In this document: one piece after another, positions 1 through 8,635 of the stretch
How the letters are laid out: each line of letters begins with the position of its first letter
Position numbering within the stretch: the first letter of the stretch is position 1
Assembly: GCA_016874655.1 (NCBI GenBank)
Contig: VGTO01000011.1
Location: forward strand, 1 to 34,621
DNA from: Bacillota bacterium
GTDB lineage: Bacteria; Bacillota; Dethiobacteria; DTU022
DNA: 34,621 nt
Direction: 5' to 3'
The notes under the pieces: generated by a model
The model's input: only the letters and a program-made list of their open reading frames with translations
Databases searched by the model: none
Told to the model about the DNA's origin: nothing
Translations under genes and position numbers: made by a program

Positions 1-1
1 C

Positions 2-283
2 TGGAGCCAGATTGTTGAATTCAGGACAGATGCCGGTGGCAAGGATATCTACCGGCTGAAAGACGGAAAAACGAGCGACTATGTCACTATTTCGCTGCCG
101 GAGGGTATAAGCATTCAGGCCAATAATTTCCCTCTTTCCGGCTCGGTAAAAACCCTGATTTTTACGCGAAACGGGGCGGCAATTCCCGGAGGGACAGTAA
201 CCCTGCAGAATAAATCGGGTAAAAAGATGAGCGTAATTGTTACCCCGGGCACCGGCCGGGTACGAGTGTCAGCAGTGCAATAG
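2..283 (+). CDS. Type II secretion/type IV pilus pseudopilin (GspH/FimT-like), C-terminal fragment, truncated by window start
   Basis: Frame 2 is open from the window edge to TAG at 281-283: WSQIVEFRTDAGGKDIYRLKDGKTSDYVTISLPEGISIQANNFPLSGSVKTLIFTRNGAAIPGGTVTLQNKSGKKMSVIVTPGTGRVRVSAVQ. The 'G.AIPGGTVTLQN..GK...VIV.P.TGRVRV' pattern resembles the C-terminus of GspH-type pseudopilins. Confidence 0.7.
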   Translation, partial: WSQIVEFRTDAGGKDIYRLKDGKTSDYVTISLPEGISIQANNFPLSGSVKTLIFTRNGAAIPGGTVTLQNKSGKKMSVIVTPGTGRVRVSAVQ

Positions 284-304
284 TCAGGTATTGTTACCTT
301 AAAG

Positions 305-841
305 GTGGACATGCATTTGAAAGATCGGCATCAACAGCTAATCATTTGTGGCTTTATGGGCACCGGCAAGACAGCGGTCGGTAAATTGCTGGCTGCCAGG
401 CTGGGCCGCAGTTTTGTCGATACCGACCAACTAATCGAGCAGCAGGCTGGTTGCACAATTGCCGCGATCTTTGAAAAACAGGGCGAAAGCTATTTTCGTG
501 ATCTGGAGACAGCAGTAATCAGAGGGCTTTTATCAGCTCGGCTCGGTTCGCTGGTTGTCGCAACCGGTGGTGGAGCGCTGATCAAGGCCGAAAATATTAA
601 GCTACTGCATCAGATGGGTCCGCTGCTCCTCTTAACGGCCTCCAGCAGGGCGATTTTAAGGCGGATTAAGGCTCAGGGAGGTCGGCCGCTGCTGGATGGC
701 GTTAAAAATCCTAAAAAGACTATTGAAGTTTTGCTGGCCGAGCGGGCTGATTTTTACGATGCCCGTGATTACCGTTTTGATACAACCGGTAAAACCGCAA
801 AACAGGTGGCCGGTGAGATCATCAAGGCGCTGGATCTCTGA
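305..841 (+). CDS. aroK: Shikimate kinase
   Basis: P-loop GFMGTGKTAVGKLLA, DTDQLIE, FR..E...I, GGGAL, GRPLL motifs. Start could be GTG 305 or ATG 311. Confidence 0.93.
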   Translation: MDMHLKDRHQQLIICGFMGTGKTAVGKLLAARLGRSFVDTDQLIEQQAGCTIAAIFEKQGESYFRDLETAVIRGLLSARLGSLVVATGGGALIKAENIKLLHQMGPLLLLTASSRAILRRIKAQGGRPLLDGVKNPKKTIEVLLAERADFYDARDYRFDTTGKTAKQVAGEIIKALDL

Positions 842-882
842 AATAAAGTGAAGATGTGAGTACTAAATCACCCCCACCCCAA

Positions 883-905
883 CCCTCCCCCCTCAAGGGG
901 GAGGG
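883..905. repeat. Perfect 9-bp inverted repeat (CCCTCCCCC-CTCAA-GGGGGAGGG) in an intergenic, possibly dispersed, element
   Basis: Stem 883-891 pairs with 897-905, loop 892-896. Lies in the non-coding gap between aroK and aroQ, preceded by 'caccccaac'. Confidence 0.6.
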
Positions 906-1079
906 AGTATCAGAGCTTCGTCCCATCCCGGGGTAGAGAGGTTGAGTTTCACTCAAGTAATAGAATGATCTTAGGAATTGCTATTTTAGTAAAAAACTAA
1001 TTTAAAAACACTACGGCAGGAATCAGGGCTCCGGGTGAATAATTTAAGTTCAAGCTTACAGCAGAAGGAGGAATCACTG

Positions 1080-1532
1080 ATGACCCCGCTGAAAATACTG
1101 GTGCTGCATGGTCCGAATTTAAACCTGTTGGGCCGGCGTGAGCCGGAGATATACGGCAGCATAACTTTAGATCAGGTAAATGCAGCCCTGGAGGCGAGGG
1201 CTGCCAAACTGGGTGCGGTGATTGATTCATTTCAGTCCAATCACGAAGGTGAACTAATCGACTGTATCCAAACTGCGTCGGCTTTATATCAGGGCATTTT
1301 AATTAACCCTGCAGCTTTCACCCACTACAGCTATGCCCTGCGCGAAGCGCTTGCGGCCGCCGGATTATCGCTGGTGGAGGTGCATTTAAGCAACATCTTT
1401 GCCCGTGAAGCTTTTCGATCCCACTCTGTTGTTTCCCCCGTGGCTGCAGGGGTGATCTGCGGTTTCGGGATCAACAGCTACTTGCTTGGGTTGGAAGCGC
1501 TGGTTCAGGTTATCGGCGTTGGCGGTAAATGA
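1080..1532 (+). CDS. aroQ: 3-dehydroquinate dehydratase, type II
   Basis: [59 protein letters not shown]. Start at ATG 1080 preceded by AGGAGGA. Confidence 0.96.
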   Translation: MTPLKILVLHGPNLNLLGRREPEIYGSITLDQVNAALEARAAKLGAVIDSFQSNHEGELIDCIQTASALYQGILINPAAFTHYSYALREALAAAGLSLVEVHLSNIFAREAFRSHSVVSPVAAGVICGFGINSYLLGLEALVQVIGVGGK

Positions 1533-2599
1533 TGAGCTTTGAGCGCCTGGAGGCAATCAGAAAGTCAATCAGTGAGTCTGAAGTTGATGCCCTGCTGGTT
1601 ACGCACCCGGTGAACCGCCGTTATTTAAGCGGTTTTGATGGTAGCAGTGGTCTGTTGCTGATCAGTTGCAACCAGTCCTATCTGATCACCGATTTTCGTT
1701 ACCTGGAGCAGGCAGAAAAACAGGCTGAGGCTTTTACGATTATCCGTCGGCACGATGAACTTTATCCCGGACTTGCTGAAATCATCAATCAAAATGGCTG
1801 GAAAAAAATTGGTTTCGAGGCAAAGCAGTTGATTTATGACAGCTACCGCGAGATGACCGAAAAAGTTAAGAGCCAGTGGGTACCCCTGACTGATACCGTT
1901 GAAAAGTTGCGAATGGTAAAAAATGCTGCTGAACTGACTGTTATGAGCAAAGGAGCTGCCCAACTTGATCGGGCTTTTTCTCACCTGCTGACGTTGATCA
2001 GGCCGGGGGTGAGTGAACGGCAGCTGGCGCTGGAGCTTGAGATCTTTTTACTGAGGGCCGGGGCAGAGGAAAAGTCTTTTAAATTTATCGTTGCATCTGG
2101 TCCACGCGGGGCTCTGCCGCATGGCGTGGCTACAGAAAAAACAATGATGGTTGGAGAAATGGTGACCCTCGATTTTGGCGCGGTTTTTGATGGTTATGCC
2201 ACCGACATGACCCGCACCGTCTGTCTTGGCAAACCTGACCAACTGCAGTTGAGTATTTATGAATTGGTCAGGAAAGCTCAGGCTGAAGCTGCCAAAGCGG
2301 TCGGCCCTCAGAAAAACACGAAGGAGATCGATTCTGTCGCACGTGATATAATAGAACAAAGAGGGTATGGTGACAATTTTGGACACGGCCTCGGACACGG
2401 CATCGGATTGGAAACACACGAGGCCCCTACCCTGAGCCAGCTAAGCGATACAATATTGGAACCCGGCATGGTGGTAACGATTGAACCGGGAGTATATCTG
2501 CCGGGGCTGGGCGGTGTGCGGATTGAAGATATGGTTTATGTTACCGAGACCGGTGCCCACAGCATGACCACCAGTACGCGTGAGCTGATCATAATTTAA
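1529..2599 (+). CDS. Xaa-Pro aminopeptidase / M24 family peptidase
   Basis: Metal-binding motifs [50 protein letters not shown]. Overlaps the aroQ stop. Confidence 0.93.
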   Translation: MMSFERLEAIRKSISESEVDALLVTHPVNRRYLSGFDGSSGLLLISCNQSYLITDFRYLEQAEKQAEAFTIIRRHDELYPGLAEIINQNGWKKIGFEAKQLIYDSYREMTEKVKSQWVPLTDTVEKLRMVKNAAELTVMSKGAAQLDRAFSHLLTLIRPGVSERQLALELEIFLLRAGAEEKSFKFIVASGPRGALPHGVATEKTMMVGEMVTLDFGAVFDGYATDMTRTVCLGKPDQLQLSIYELVRKAQAEAAKAVGPQKNTKEIDSVARDIIEQRGYGDNFGHGLGHGIGLETHEAPTLSQLSDTILEPGMVVTIEPGVYLPGLGGVRIEDMVYVTETGAHSMTTSTRELIII

Positions 2600-2626
2600 T
2601 ATGCAGACGAAAGGCGGGGGTAGAAG

Positions 2627-3184
2627 TTGATATCCACCAACGAATTCCACACCGGTATTACCATCGAGTATGAAGGCGATATCTATAATGTTCTCGAGTT
2701 TCAGCATGTCAAACCGGGAAAAGGAGCGGCCTTTGTTCGCTCCAAGCTGAAAAATATGCGTACCGGTGCCATCACTGATAAAACTTTCCGTGCCGGTGAA
2801 AAGGTGGGGCGCGCCCACCTGGAGCGCAAAGAGATGGAATACCTTTACCGGGATGGCGATTTTTTTCACGTCATGGATATGGAGAGCTACGAGCAGATCA
2901 CTCTCAGTGAAAAGCAGCTTGGAGATAGTATAAAGTATTTGAAAGAAAACGACCGGCTTAACGTGGTCCTTTACAAAGAGGAAATTGTCGGGGTTGATAT
3001 CCCGCTTACCGTTACCCTGGCAGTGGCTGAAACCGAGCCAGGGGTAAAGGGCGATACCGCTTCCGGTGCTTCAAAACCGGCAAAAATGGAGACCGGACTG
3101 GTGGTGCAGGTCCCGCTTTTTATTAATGAAGGCGATCTGCTGAGGATTGATACCAGAACCGGAAACTATATTGAAAGAGCATGA
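2627..3184 (+). CDS. efp: Elongation factor P
   Basis: [49 protein letters not shown]...; C-terminal [18 protein letters not shown]-like end. Length 185 aa. Confidence 0.97.
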   Translation: MISTNEFHTGITIEYEGDIYNVLEFQHVKPGKGAAFVRSKLKNMRTGAITDKTFRAGEKVGRAHLERKEMEYLYRDGDFFHVMDMESYEQITLSEKQLGDSIKYLKENDRLNVVLYKEEIVGVDIPLTVTLAVAETEPGVKGDTASGASKPAKMETGLVVQVPLFINEGDLLRIDTRTGNYIERA

Positions 3185-3214
3185 TCAATATTACTAAACT
3201 GAGGAGGGAAAGAG

Positions 3215-3652
3215 ATGACTGAAGAGCTTAAAGCACGGGTATCGTATCTAAGGGGTTTGTCCGATGGACTGGAGCTTGGCGAGGAAACCAAGGAACAGAA
3301 GGTCCTGCAGAAGATGCTCGATCTGCTGGAAGGAATTACTGAAGAACTGGAACAGGTGCGTGTTGATTATGAAGAACTATTCGAATATACCGAAGCGATC
3401 GACGATGACCTGACTGAACTCGAAGATGATTTTTACGAGGATGAAGATGAAGATGATGATCAGTATGATTTTGATGATGATCAGTTCGAAGGCGGATTTT
3501 CAATCGAATGCCCAAACTGCCGGGAAATTGTCGTAGTTGATGAAGATCTTCTGGACCAGGAAGAAGCAATAGAGGTCATCTGCCCCGGCTGTGGCGAAGC
3601 GGTGCTGGTTGACGATGAAGAATGGGAAGATGCTCCGGAGGATAAAGAATAG
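3215..3652 (+). CDS. CD1247-type N-terminal domain protein with acidic linker and C-terminal zinc-ribbon-like CxxC pairs
   Basis: N-term MTEELKARVSYLRGLSDGLELGEETKEQKVLQKMLDLLE, Asp/Glu-rich middle, CPNC...CPGC at the C-terminus. Often located between efp and asp23 in Clostridia. Confidence 0.8.
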   Translation: MTEELKARVSYLRGLSDGLELGEETKEQKVLQKMLDLLEGITEELEQVRVDYEELFEYTEAIDDDLTELEDDFYEDEDEDDDQYDFDDDQFEGGFSIECPNCREIVVVDEDLLDQEEAIEVICPGCGEAVLVDDEEWEDAPEDKE

Positions 3653-3667
3653 CAGCATTGCTGCAAA

Positions 3668-3696
3668 TTGAAGCAAGATCGGCGGTTTGTTATAAT
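3668..3696 (+). promoter_or_regulatory. Putative sigma-A promoter for the asp23 cluster
   Basis: TTGAAG (3668-3673), 17-nt spacer, TATAAT (3691-3696), upstream of the Asp23 gene. Confidence 0.65.
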
Positions 3697-3745
3697 GATG
3701 TTAAGCGTTATGGATCATAAAAACAGCTAGTGAGGAGGCTTCAAA

Positions 3746-4174
3746 ATGGCTAAAACAGAAGGCCGGACCCTGCCGCTAGAACTGGGCACGGTAAAAATTG
3801 CCGATGAAGTAGTTTCGATTATTGCCGGTTTAGCCGCTACCGAAGTGAAAGGTGTAGCATCAATGAGTGGTGGTATTACTGGTGGTATTTCCGAAGTGCT
3901 TGGACGCAAGAATTTTTCCAAAGGGGTTAAAGTTGAAGTAGGTACCGAAGAAGCGAAGGTCGATATTTTTATCAGCGTGAAATACGGAGAGCGGATTCCC
4001 GACGTTGCCTGGGCTATTCAGGAGAGCGTAAAAAAAGCAATTGAGTCAATGACCGGCTTAAAAGTAAGCAGTGTCAACGTCCATGTTCAGGGAGTTCAGT
4101 TCCCGCAGCAAGAAAATAGTGAGGCAGAAAAAGCTGAAAGCGACGATCAGGTTGCCGCTGAAAATGAACAATAA
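3746..4174 (+). CDS. Asp23/Gls24 family envelope stress response protein
   Basis: LGTVKIADEVVSIIAGLAATEVKGVASMSGG...VKVEVGTEEAKVDIFISVKYGERIPDVAWAIQESVKKAIESMTGLKVSSVNVHVQGV. Confidence 0.95.
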   Translation: MAKTEGRTLPLELGTVKIADEVVSIIAGLAATEVKGVASMSGGITGGISEVLGRKNFSKGVKVEVGTEEAKVDIFISVKYGERIPDVAWAIQESVKKAIESMTGLKVSSVNVHVQGVQFPQQENSEAEKAESDDQVAAENEQ

Positions 4175-4252
4175 ACCTGCCGTATTGTTAGTTATTATTT
4201 AGGCCTGCCTTAAAAGCAAGCTTAAATCGGATCCATTGGAAGGGGATTGCAA

Positions 4253-4783
4253 ATGAGAACTGTACTAAAGGTAATCTTAGTATTCCTGGGATTGCTCTTA
4301 ATCGGGGCTGCCCTCTTTCTGGCTGCGCTTAACTTTAATCTTCTACCTGGTCTGGCGGTACCGCTGCCAGCCTGGGTCGACGAAACGGTGCTGCTGGCTT
4401 CCGGCTCGGTGCTCTTGCTGTTGGCCCTGATTTTTCTTTCGTTTGGCTTGCGCTCGGGTAAAAAGAAAGTTAAAAATGCTGTGCTTAAAGGGAGCGAATA
4501 CGGAGCGGTAATGATCTCAATTCCGGCCATTGAAAATATGGTGCTCAGGGTAATCCAGCAAACTCAGGGCATCAAAGATGTCAGCCGGAACGTCTCTTAT
4601 ACGACCGACGGCCTGCTGGTTAAAATCAGAGTCAAGGCTATGCCTGACCTGACCCTGCCGGATTTAATCAATGCTTTGCAGTCAAAAACCAAGGAATACC
4701 TGGAATCGACAACCGGGATTACAGTCAGCGAAGTAGAGGTTACCGTGGACAATATCATTATGGACCAGGCTGTTTCCAGGTGA
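4253..4783 (+). CDS. amaP: Alkaline shock response membrane anchor protein AmaP
   Basis: Two N-terminal hydrophobic helices followed by an Asp23-like domain. Sits between Asp23 and DUF2273 genes. Start is ATG 4247 (MQMRTV) or 4253 (MRTV). Confidence 0.85.
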   Translation: MRTVLKVILVFLGLLLIGAALFLAALNFNLLPGLAVPLPAWVDETVLLASGSVLLLLALIFLSFGLRSGKKKVKNAVLKGSEYGAVMISIPAIENMVLRVIQQTQGIKDVSRNVSYTTDGLLVKIRVKAMPDLTLPDLINALQSKTKEYLESTTGITVSEVEVTVDNIIMDQAVSR

Positions 4784-4795
4784 CTATAGATATGT

Positions 4796-5035
4796 TTGAA
4801 AAGGGGTGTGATTAAATTGACCGACCTTAACTGGTGGACATTACTCAGCAAAAACTGGGGAAAAATACTGGGTGCTTTGCTCGGCCTGATCTTTGCCCTG
4901 CTGGTAATCAGCTACGGATTCTGGGTGGGTGTATTTGTATTTCTCTGCATCGGAATCGGTTTAGTACTTGGCTGGAGACTGGATGTAGGACCAGGGCTTG
5001 GTCGTCTCCTGGATCGGCTCTTTAAATCGGAATAA
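4796..5035 (+). CDS. DUF2273 small membrane protein
   Basis: Two hydrophobic helices; WWTLLSKNWGKILGALLGLIFALLVISYGFWVGVFVFLCIGIGLVLGWRLD. Typical third member of Asp23/AmaP clusters. Confidence 0.85.
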   Translation: MKRGVIKLTDLNWWTLLSKNWGKILGALLGLIFALLVISYGFWVGVFVFLCIGIGLVLGWRLDVGPGLGRLLDRLFKSE

Positions 5036-5052
5036 CAGCAGGATTAAGCAGG

Positions 5053-5071
5053 TTTTTCCACGACGGAAAAA
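5053..5071. repeat. Inverted repeat TTTTTCC-ACGAC-GGAAAAA between DUF2273 and nusB
   Basis: 7-bp perfect stem (5053-5059/5065-5071), extended by CAG/CTG after one G-G mismatch. No downstream U-tract. Confidence 0.4.
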
Positions 5072-5115
5072 GCTGTAATGCTGATCATATCCGTTAAAGC
5101 GGAGGTTGTGGACTA

Positions 5116-5532
5116 GTGTCCCGTCGTTTGGCAAGAGAATTAGCTTTTATAGCTCTTTTTCAGGTTGATATCGGTAAATGCCGGGCCGAACAGGCTCTTC
5201 GTCGCTCAAAAGAAGGTTACAGCATTGGAGACGTCGAGGAGCATTTTATCGGTGAGCTGGTTAACGGTACCCTGGAAAACCTTGATCAGCTTGACAGCAT
5301 CATTGCGAAACACTTAGTAAAATGGGAACTAAACCGTTTATCAGCGATTGATCGCAATCTATTAAGGCTTGGTCTGTATGAGATCCTTTATCGGCCTGAT
5401 ATTCCCCATGCTGTTTCGATTAACGAAGCGCTAGAACTGGCTAAAAAATATGGCAGCAGCGGGGAGGCGGTCGGCTTTATTAACGGAGTCTTGGATCGGT
5501 CGGCAGGTGAGCTGCTTGAACAGAAGCAGTAA
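5116..5532 (+). CDS. nusB: Transcription antitermination factor NusB
   Basis: SRRLARELAFIALFQVDIG...; LSAIDRNLLRLGLYEILYRPDIPHAVSINEALELAKKYGSSGEAVGFINGVLD. Confidence 0.96.
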   Translation: MSRRLARELAFIALFQVDIGKCRAEQALRRSKEGYSIGDVEEHFIGELVNGTLENLDQLDSIIAKHLVKWELNRLSAIDRNLLRLGLYEILYRPDIPHAVSINEALELAKKYGSSGEAVGFINGVLDRSAGELLEQKQ

Positions 5533-6487
5533 GCAAACCCTCTGTCTCGGCCTCGATACCTCGGCTTATATAACTTCATTGGCTCTTGTTGATCAAGCTG
5601 AAAATTTGATTTACGAACGGCGAATTGCTCTACCGGTTAAAGAGGGTGAGCTTGGGCTGAGGCAGTCGGAGGCGGTCTTTGCACAGATCAGAAATATGCC
5701 CCTGCTCTGGTCTGAGTGCCGGGCTGAATTTCAGCCGGATAGCATTAAAGCGATCTCCGTCTCCGATCGTCCCCGTCCCCGCGATCAATCATACATGCCT
5801 GTTTTTAAAGTTGGAGAGGCCTTTGGTCGGTTTTTAGCTCAGACTATGGGCCTTGATTATTTTAACAGTTCGCACCAGGAGGGTCATATCATGACCGGGC
5901 TCTGGTCGGCTGCTCTCGACGGTGGCCTGTATTTAGTATTGCAGATCTCGGGAGGCACCACAGAAATCGTGACGGCTGAAGAGCAGATCCCTGGTCGCCT
6001 GAGCATTGAATTGGTTGGCGGTACAGCCGATCTGAATGCCGGACAGTTTGTCGATCGCATTGGTCGCAAGCTGAAGCTGCCTTTCCCAGCCGGACCACAC
6101 TTAGAAAAGCTTGCCCTGCGCGCAGACTTAGATCAGCCAAATCTGCCATTAGCCGTTAAAGGAGCGATGATTAGTTTCTCGGGCCCGGCCAGCGAGGCCG
6201 AACGCCTGCTGGAACGCAACTGCCGTCCGGAAAATCTGGCCAGAGCTGTTGAGATCTGTATTGCTGATTCACTTAATGCCGCGGTCGCCAGCGCCTGGCA
6301 AGAAGAAAAAAACTATGCCGGCCTGCTGGTTGTTGGTGGGGTCAGCGCTAACTTATTTATTCGCAACAGCATTAGCAATTATTTCAACGGAAAGAATGTT
6401 TATTTTGCCGAACCGCACTATGGAGGCGATAATGCTGTTGGTCAGGCCATCACTGCTGGTCGTCGTCTGCAGCAAAAAATGCGCTAG
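5507..6487 (+). CDS. TsaD/Kae1-like (O-sialoglycoprotein endopeptidase family) paralog
   Basis: LGLDTSAYITSLAL, metal motif HQEGH, LQISGGTTEIV, LLVVGGVSANLFIR, GGDNAVGQA. Start uncertain: GTG 5507 or TTG 5516, overlapping the nusB end. Confidence 0.85.
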   Translation: MSCLNRSSKQTLCLGLDTSAYITSLALVDQAENLIYERRIALPVKEGELGLRQSEAVFAQIRNMPLLWSECRAEFQPDSIKAISVSDRPRPRDQSYMPVFKVGEAFGRFLAQTMGLDYFNSSHQEGHIMTGLWSAALDGGLYLVLQISGGTTEIVTAEEQIPGRLSIELVGGTADLNAGQFVDRIGRKLKLPFPAGPHLEKLALRADLDQPNLPLAVKGAMISFSGPASEAERLLERNCRPENLARAVEICIADSLNAAVASAWQEEKNYAGLLVVGGVSANLFIRNSISNYFNGKNVYFAEPHYGGDNAVGQAITAGRRLQQKMR

Positions 6488-6640
6488 GTTCTAGCGGCTC
6501 TTTTATCTGAAACTTAAAAGGAATTACTGAGTGTAATGCAGAAGTTTCCTTACCGGTGTTAAGTTGATAGCTGCGACACCGGCAGAACTGATCAAGCAAA
6601 AGCTAATAACCGTGGATCAAGGCGGAAAAGAGAGGTATAA

Positions 6641-8635
6641 ATGGCCAAGGTTTTTTTCAGCAGCTGGAACGGAAAAATTATTGATGAGCGAAAGAAGGTC
6701 GCAGCAGAACGAAAAGATCTACAGGAGCTCAAGTTTCCCGGGCAGTTGGGTGACAGAGCTCTGCGGGCTTTTATCGGGTGGGCGGGGTTGGTGGTATCCG
6801 ATCCCGATCTTGATTTAGTCACCGCGCTAGCCGTTTTTTACGGCAAGATGCAAAAAGAATCCTGCGGTCGTTGCGTACCCTGTCGGGCCGGCAGCAAGAT
6901 CATCAGCGACCGGCTTGCAGCAATTCTCAGTGGTGAGGGAAAAGAAAGCGATCTAGAATTCCTGGTAGAAATTGCCGACCTGGTCGCTTCCGGTTCGTTG
7001 TGCGAACTGGGTATATCATCGCCAAAGCCACTAAAAGATGCCTTACTATATTTCCGGGATCATTTTTTAACCCATATCAGTGCTCATCAATCATCACTTA
7101 CAAAACCTCTTTCAACCGATCATTATGAGACGATCTTGACGGCACCCTGCCGTAACGGTTGCCCGGCTCATATCAACATCCCCGGGTATCTCGAATCGAT
7201 CAGGGAAGGCGACTACGAAGAAGCTCTGGCAATAAACAGAGAGAAGACGCCATTTGTTGGAACCCTGGGGCGGGTTTGTGTTCACCCCTGCGAATCAAAC
7301 TGTAATCGTCAGCCTGTTGATCAGGCTCTTTCCATCCGGCTTTCTAAAAGATTCGTTGCTGATTTTGGTTTGCGCAACGGCTACGATCAGCAGCTTAAAA
7401 AACAGGTGGTAAAAAGCGCCGGCGAAAGGGTGGCAATCATCGGCGCCGGTCCGGCCGGGATTAATGCCGCTTACCAGCTGTCCCGTAAGGGTTACGGTGT
7501 GACGGTTTACGAAGCTCTTCCCGTAGCCGGCGGCATGCTGGCTGTGGGGATTCCCAGCTACCGCCTGCCACGCGATATCTTAAACTATGAAATTGACCTC
7601 GTCTGCAGGATGGGGGTTGAAATTATCTGTAACACCAGGGTGGGCAGCGATATAACGATCGATCAGATTTGGCAGGAAGGTTTTAAGGCAATCTTTATCG
7701 CCAATGGATTGCATGAAAGCGCCACGATGGGCTGTGAAGGCGAGGATGCTTGTTATTTGGGTTATATGCCCGGTGTTGAATTTTTAAGGCGGATCAATTT
7801 AGGCCAAAAAGTTGAGCTTGGCGATACAATTTCGGTGATTGGCGGCGGCAATGTGGCGATGGATTGTGCCCGTTCGGCGGTGCGACTGGGGGTAAAAGAG
7901 GTTAATTTAATTTATCGTCGCACCAGGAACGAAATGCCCGCCAATGCGGCTGAAATAAGGGCGGCGGAGGAAGAAGGCATTAATTTCCACCTGTTGGCTA
8001 ACCCTGTCTGCATCCTTGAAGACGGCGGGGTCGTCAGCGGGATGGAGTGTATCAAAATGGAACTTGGTGATCCAGATGTTAGTGGCAGAAGAAGGCCTGT
8101 TCCCGTTGACGGCTCGGAATTTATACTAAAAGCTGAGTCAGTGATACCGGCTATCGGACAGGTTGCCAATTTTGACTTTTTAGGCGAAAACAGCGCAGTT
8201 AAGCTATCCAGGTGGGGAACGCTGGAAGTTGACGATAACACGATGGAAACAGCAGCTGCCGGGATATTCGCCGGCGGCGACGCCGTCCTGGGAGCGAGAA
8301 CGGTAATTGAGGCCATTGCCACTGCTAACCGGGCAGCAGTGGCGATCGATGCTTATATCCGCAAAGCGAGGGCAGCAGTCGGCCCGGCATTTTATTTTGA
8401 ACGGTTCCTGGAAACTGCAGGTGTCTATAATCCGGATGGTGTGCCGGAGATGGTTGGTGCCAGAAAGCGCCGCGAAGAAGAGGTTTTACCTGTTAGTGAG
8501 CGAATTTCCGGTTTTGCCGAAGCCGATTTAGGCTTTAAAGGTCCGGGTACGGCTATCGCTGAGTCAGAACGTTGTGTTAAGTGCCTGCGGCTGGGTCTGG
8601 CTGTTCTTGACGCGGGGAGGGCTGAAAATGACTAA
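6641..8635 (+). CDS. Fusion: NuoF-type C-terminal 4Fe-4S domain + GltD-like FAD/NAD(P)-dependent oxidoreductase
   Basis: N-term NuoF-like SCGRCVPCRAGSK...GSLCELG; then CRNGCPAHINIPGYLESI...GRVCVHPCESNCNR, GAGPAGINAAYQLSRKGYGVTVYEA, IGGGNVAMDCARSAVRLG, GIFAGGDAVLGARTVIEAIATANRAA. Confidence 0.9.
   Translation: MAKVFFSSWNGKIIDERKKVAAERKDLQELKFPGQLGDRALRAFIGWAGLVVSDPDLDLVTALAVFYGKMQKESCGRCVPCRAGSKIISDRLAAILSGEGKESDLEFLVEIADLVASGSLCELGISSPKPLKDALLYFRDHFLTHISAHQSSLTKPLSTDHYETILTAPCRNGCPAHINIPGYLESIREGDYEEALAINREKTPFVGTLGRVCVHPCESNCNRQPVDQALSIRLSKRFVADFGLRNGYDQQLKKQVVKSAGERVAIIGAGPAGINAAYQLSRKGYGVTVYEALPVAGGMLAVGIPSYRLPRDILNYEIDLVCRMGVEIICNTRVGSDITIDQIWQEGFKAIFIANGLHESATMGCEGEDACYLGYMPGVEFLRRINLGQKVELGDTISVIGGGNVAMDCARSAVRLGVKEVNLIYRRTRNEMPANAAEIRAAEEEGINFHLLANPVCILEDGGVVSGMECIKMELGDPDVSGRRRPVPVDGSEFILKAESVIPAIGQVANFDFLGENSAVKLSRWGTLEVDDNTMETAAAGIFAGGDAVLGARTVIEAIATANRAAVAIDAYIRKARAAVGPAFYFERFLETAGVYNPDGVPEMVGARKRREEEVLPVSERISGFAEADLGFKGPGTAIAESERCVKCLRLGLAVLDAGRAEND

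Noticed and set aside
2048-2869. Minus-strand ORFs of 123 and 142 aa
   Set aside because: Fully antisense to the well-supported peptidase and efp genes with no family motifs.
4834-5025. 63-aa + strand ORF overlapping DUF2273 in another frame
   Set aside because: Out-of-frame overlap with a recognised gene and no supporting motif.
5053-5071. Rho-independent terminator after DUF2273
   Set aside because: The stem is weak and A/T-rich and lacks a following U-tract, so it is listed only as an inverted repeat.
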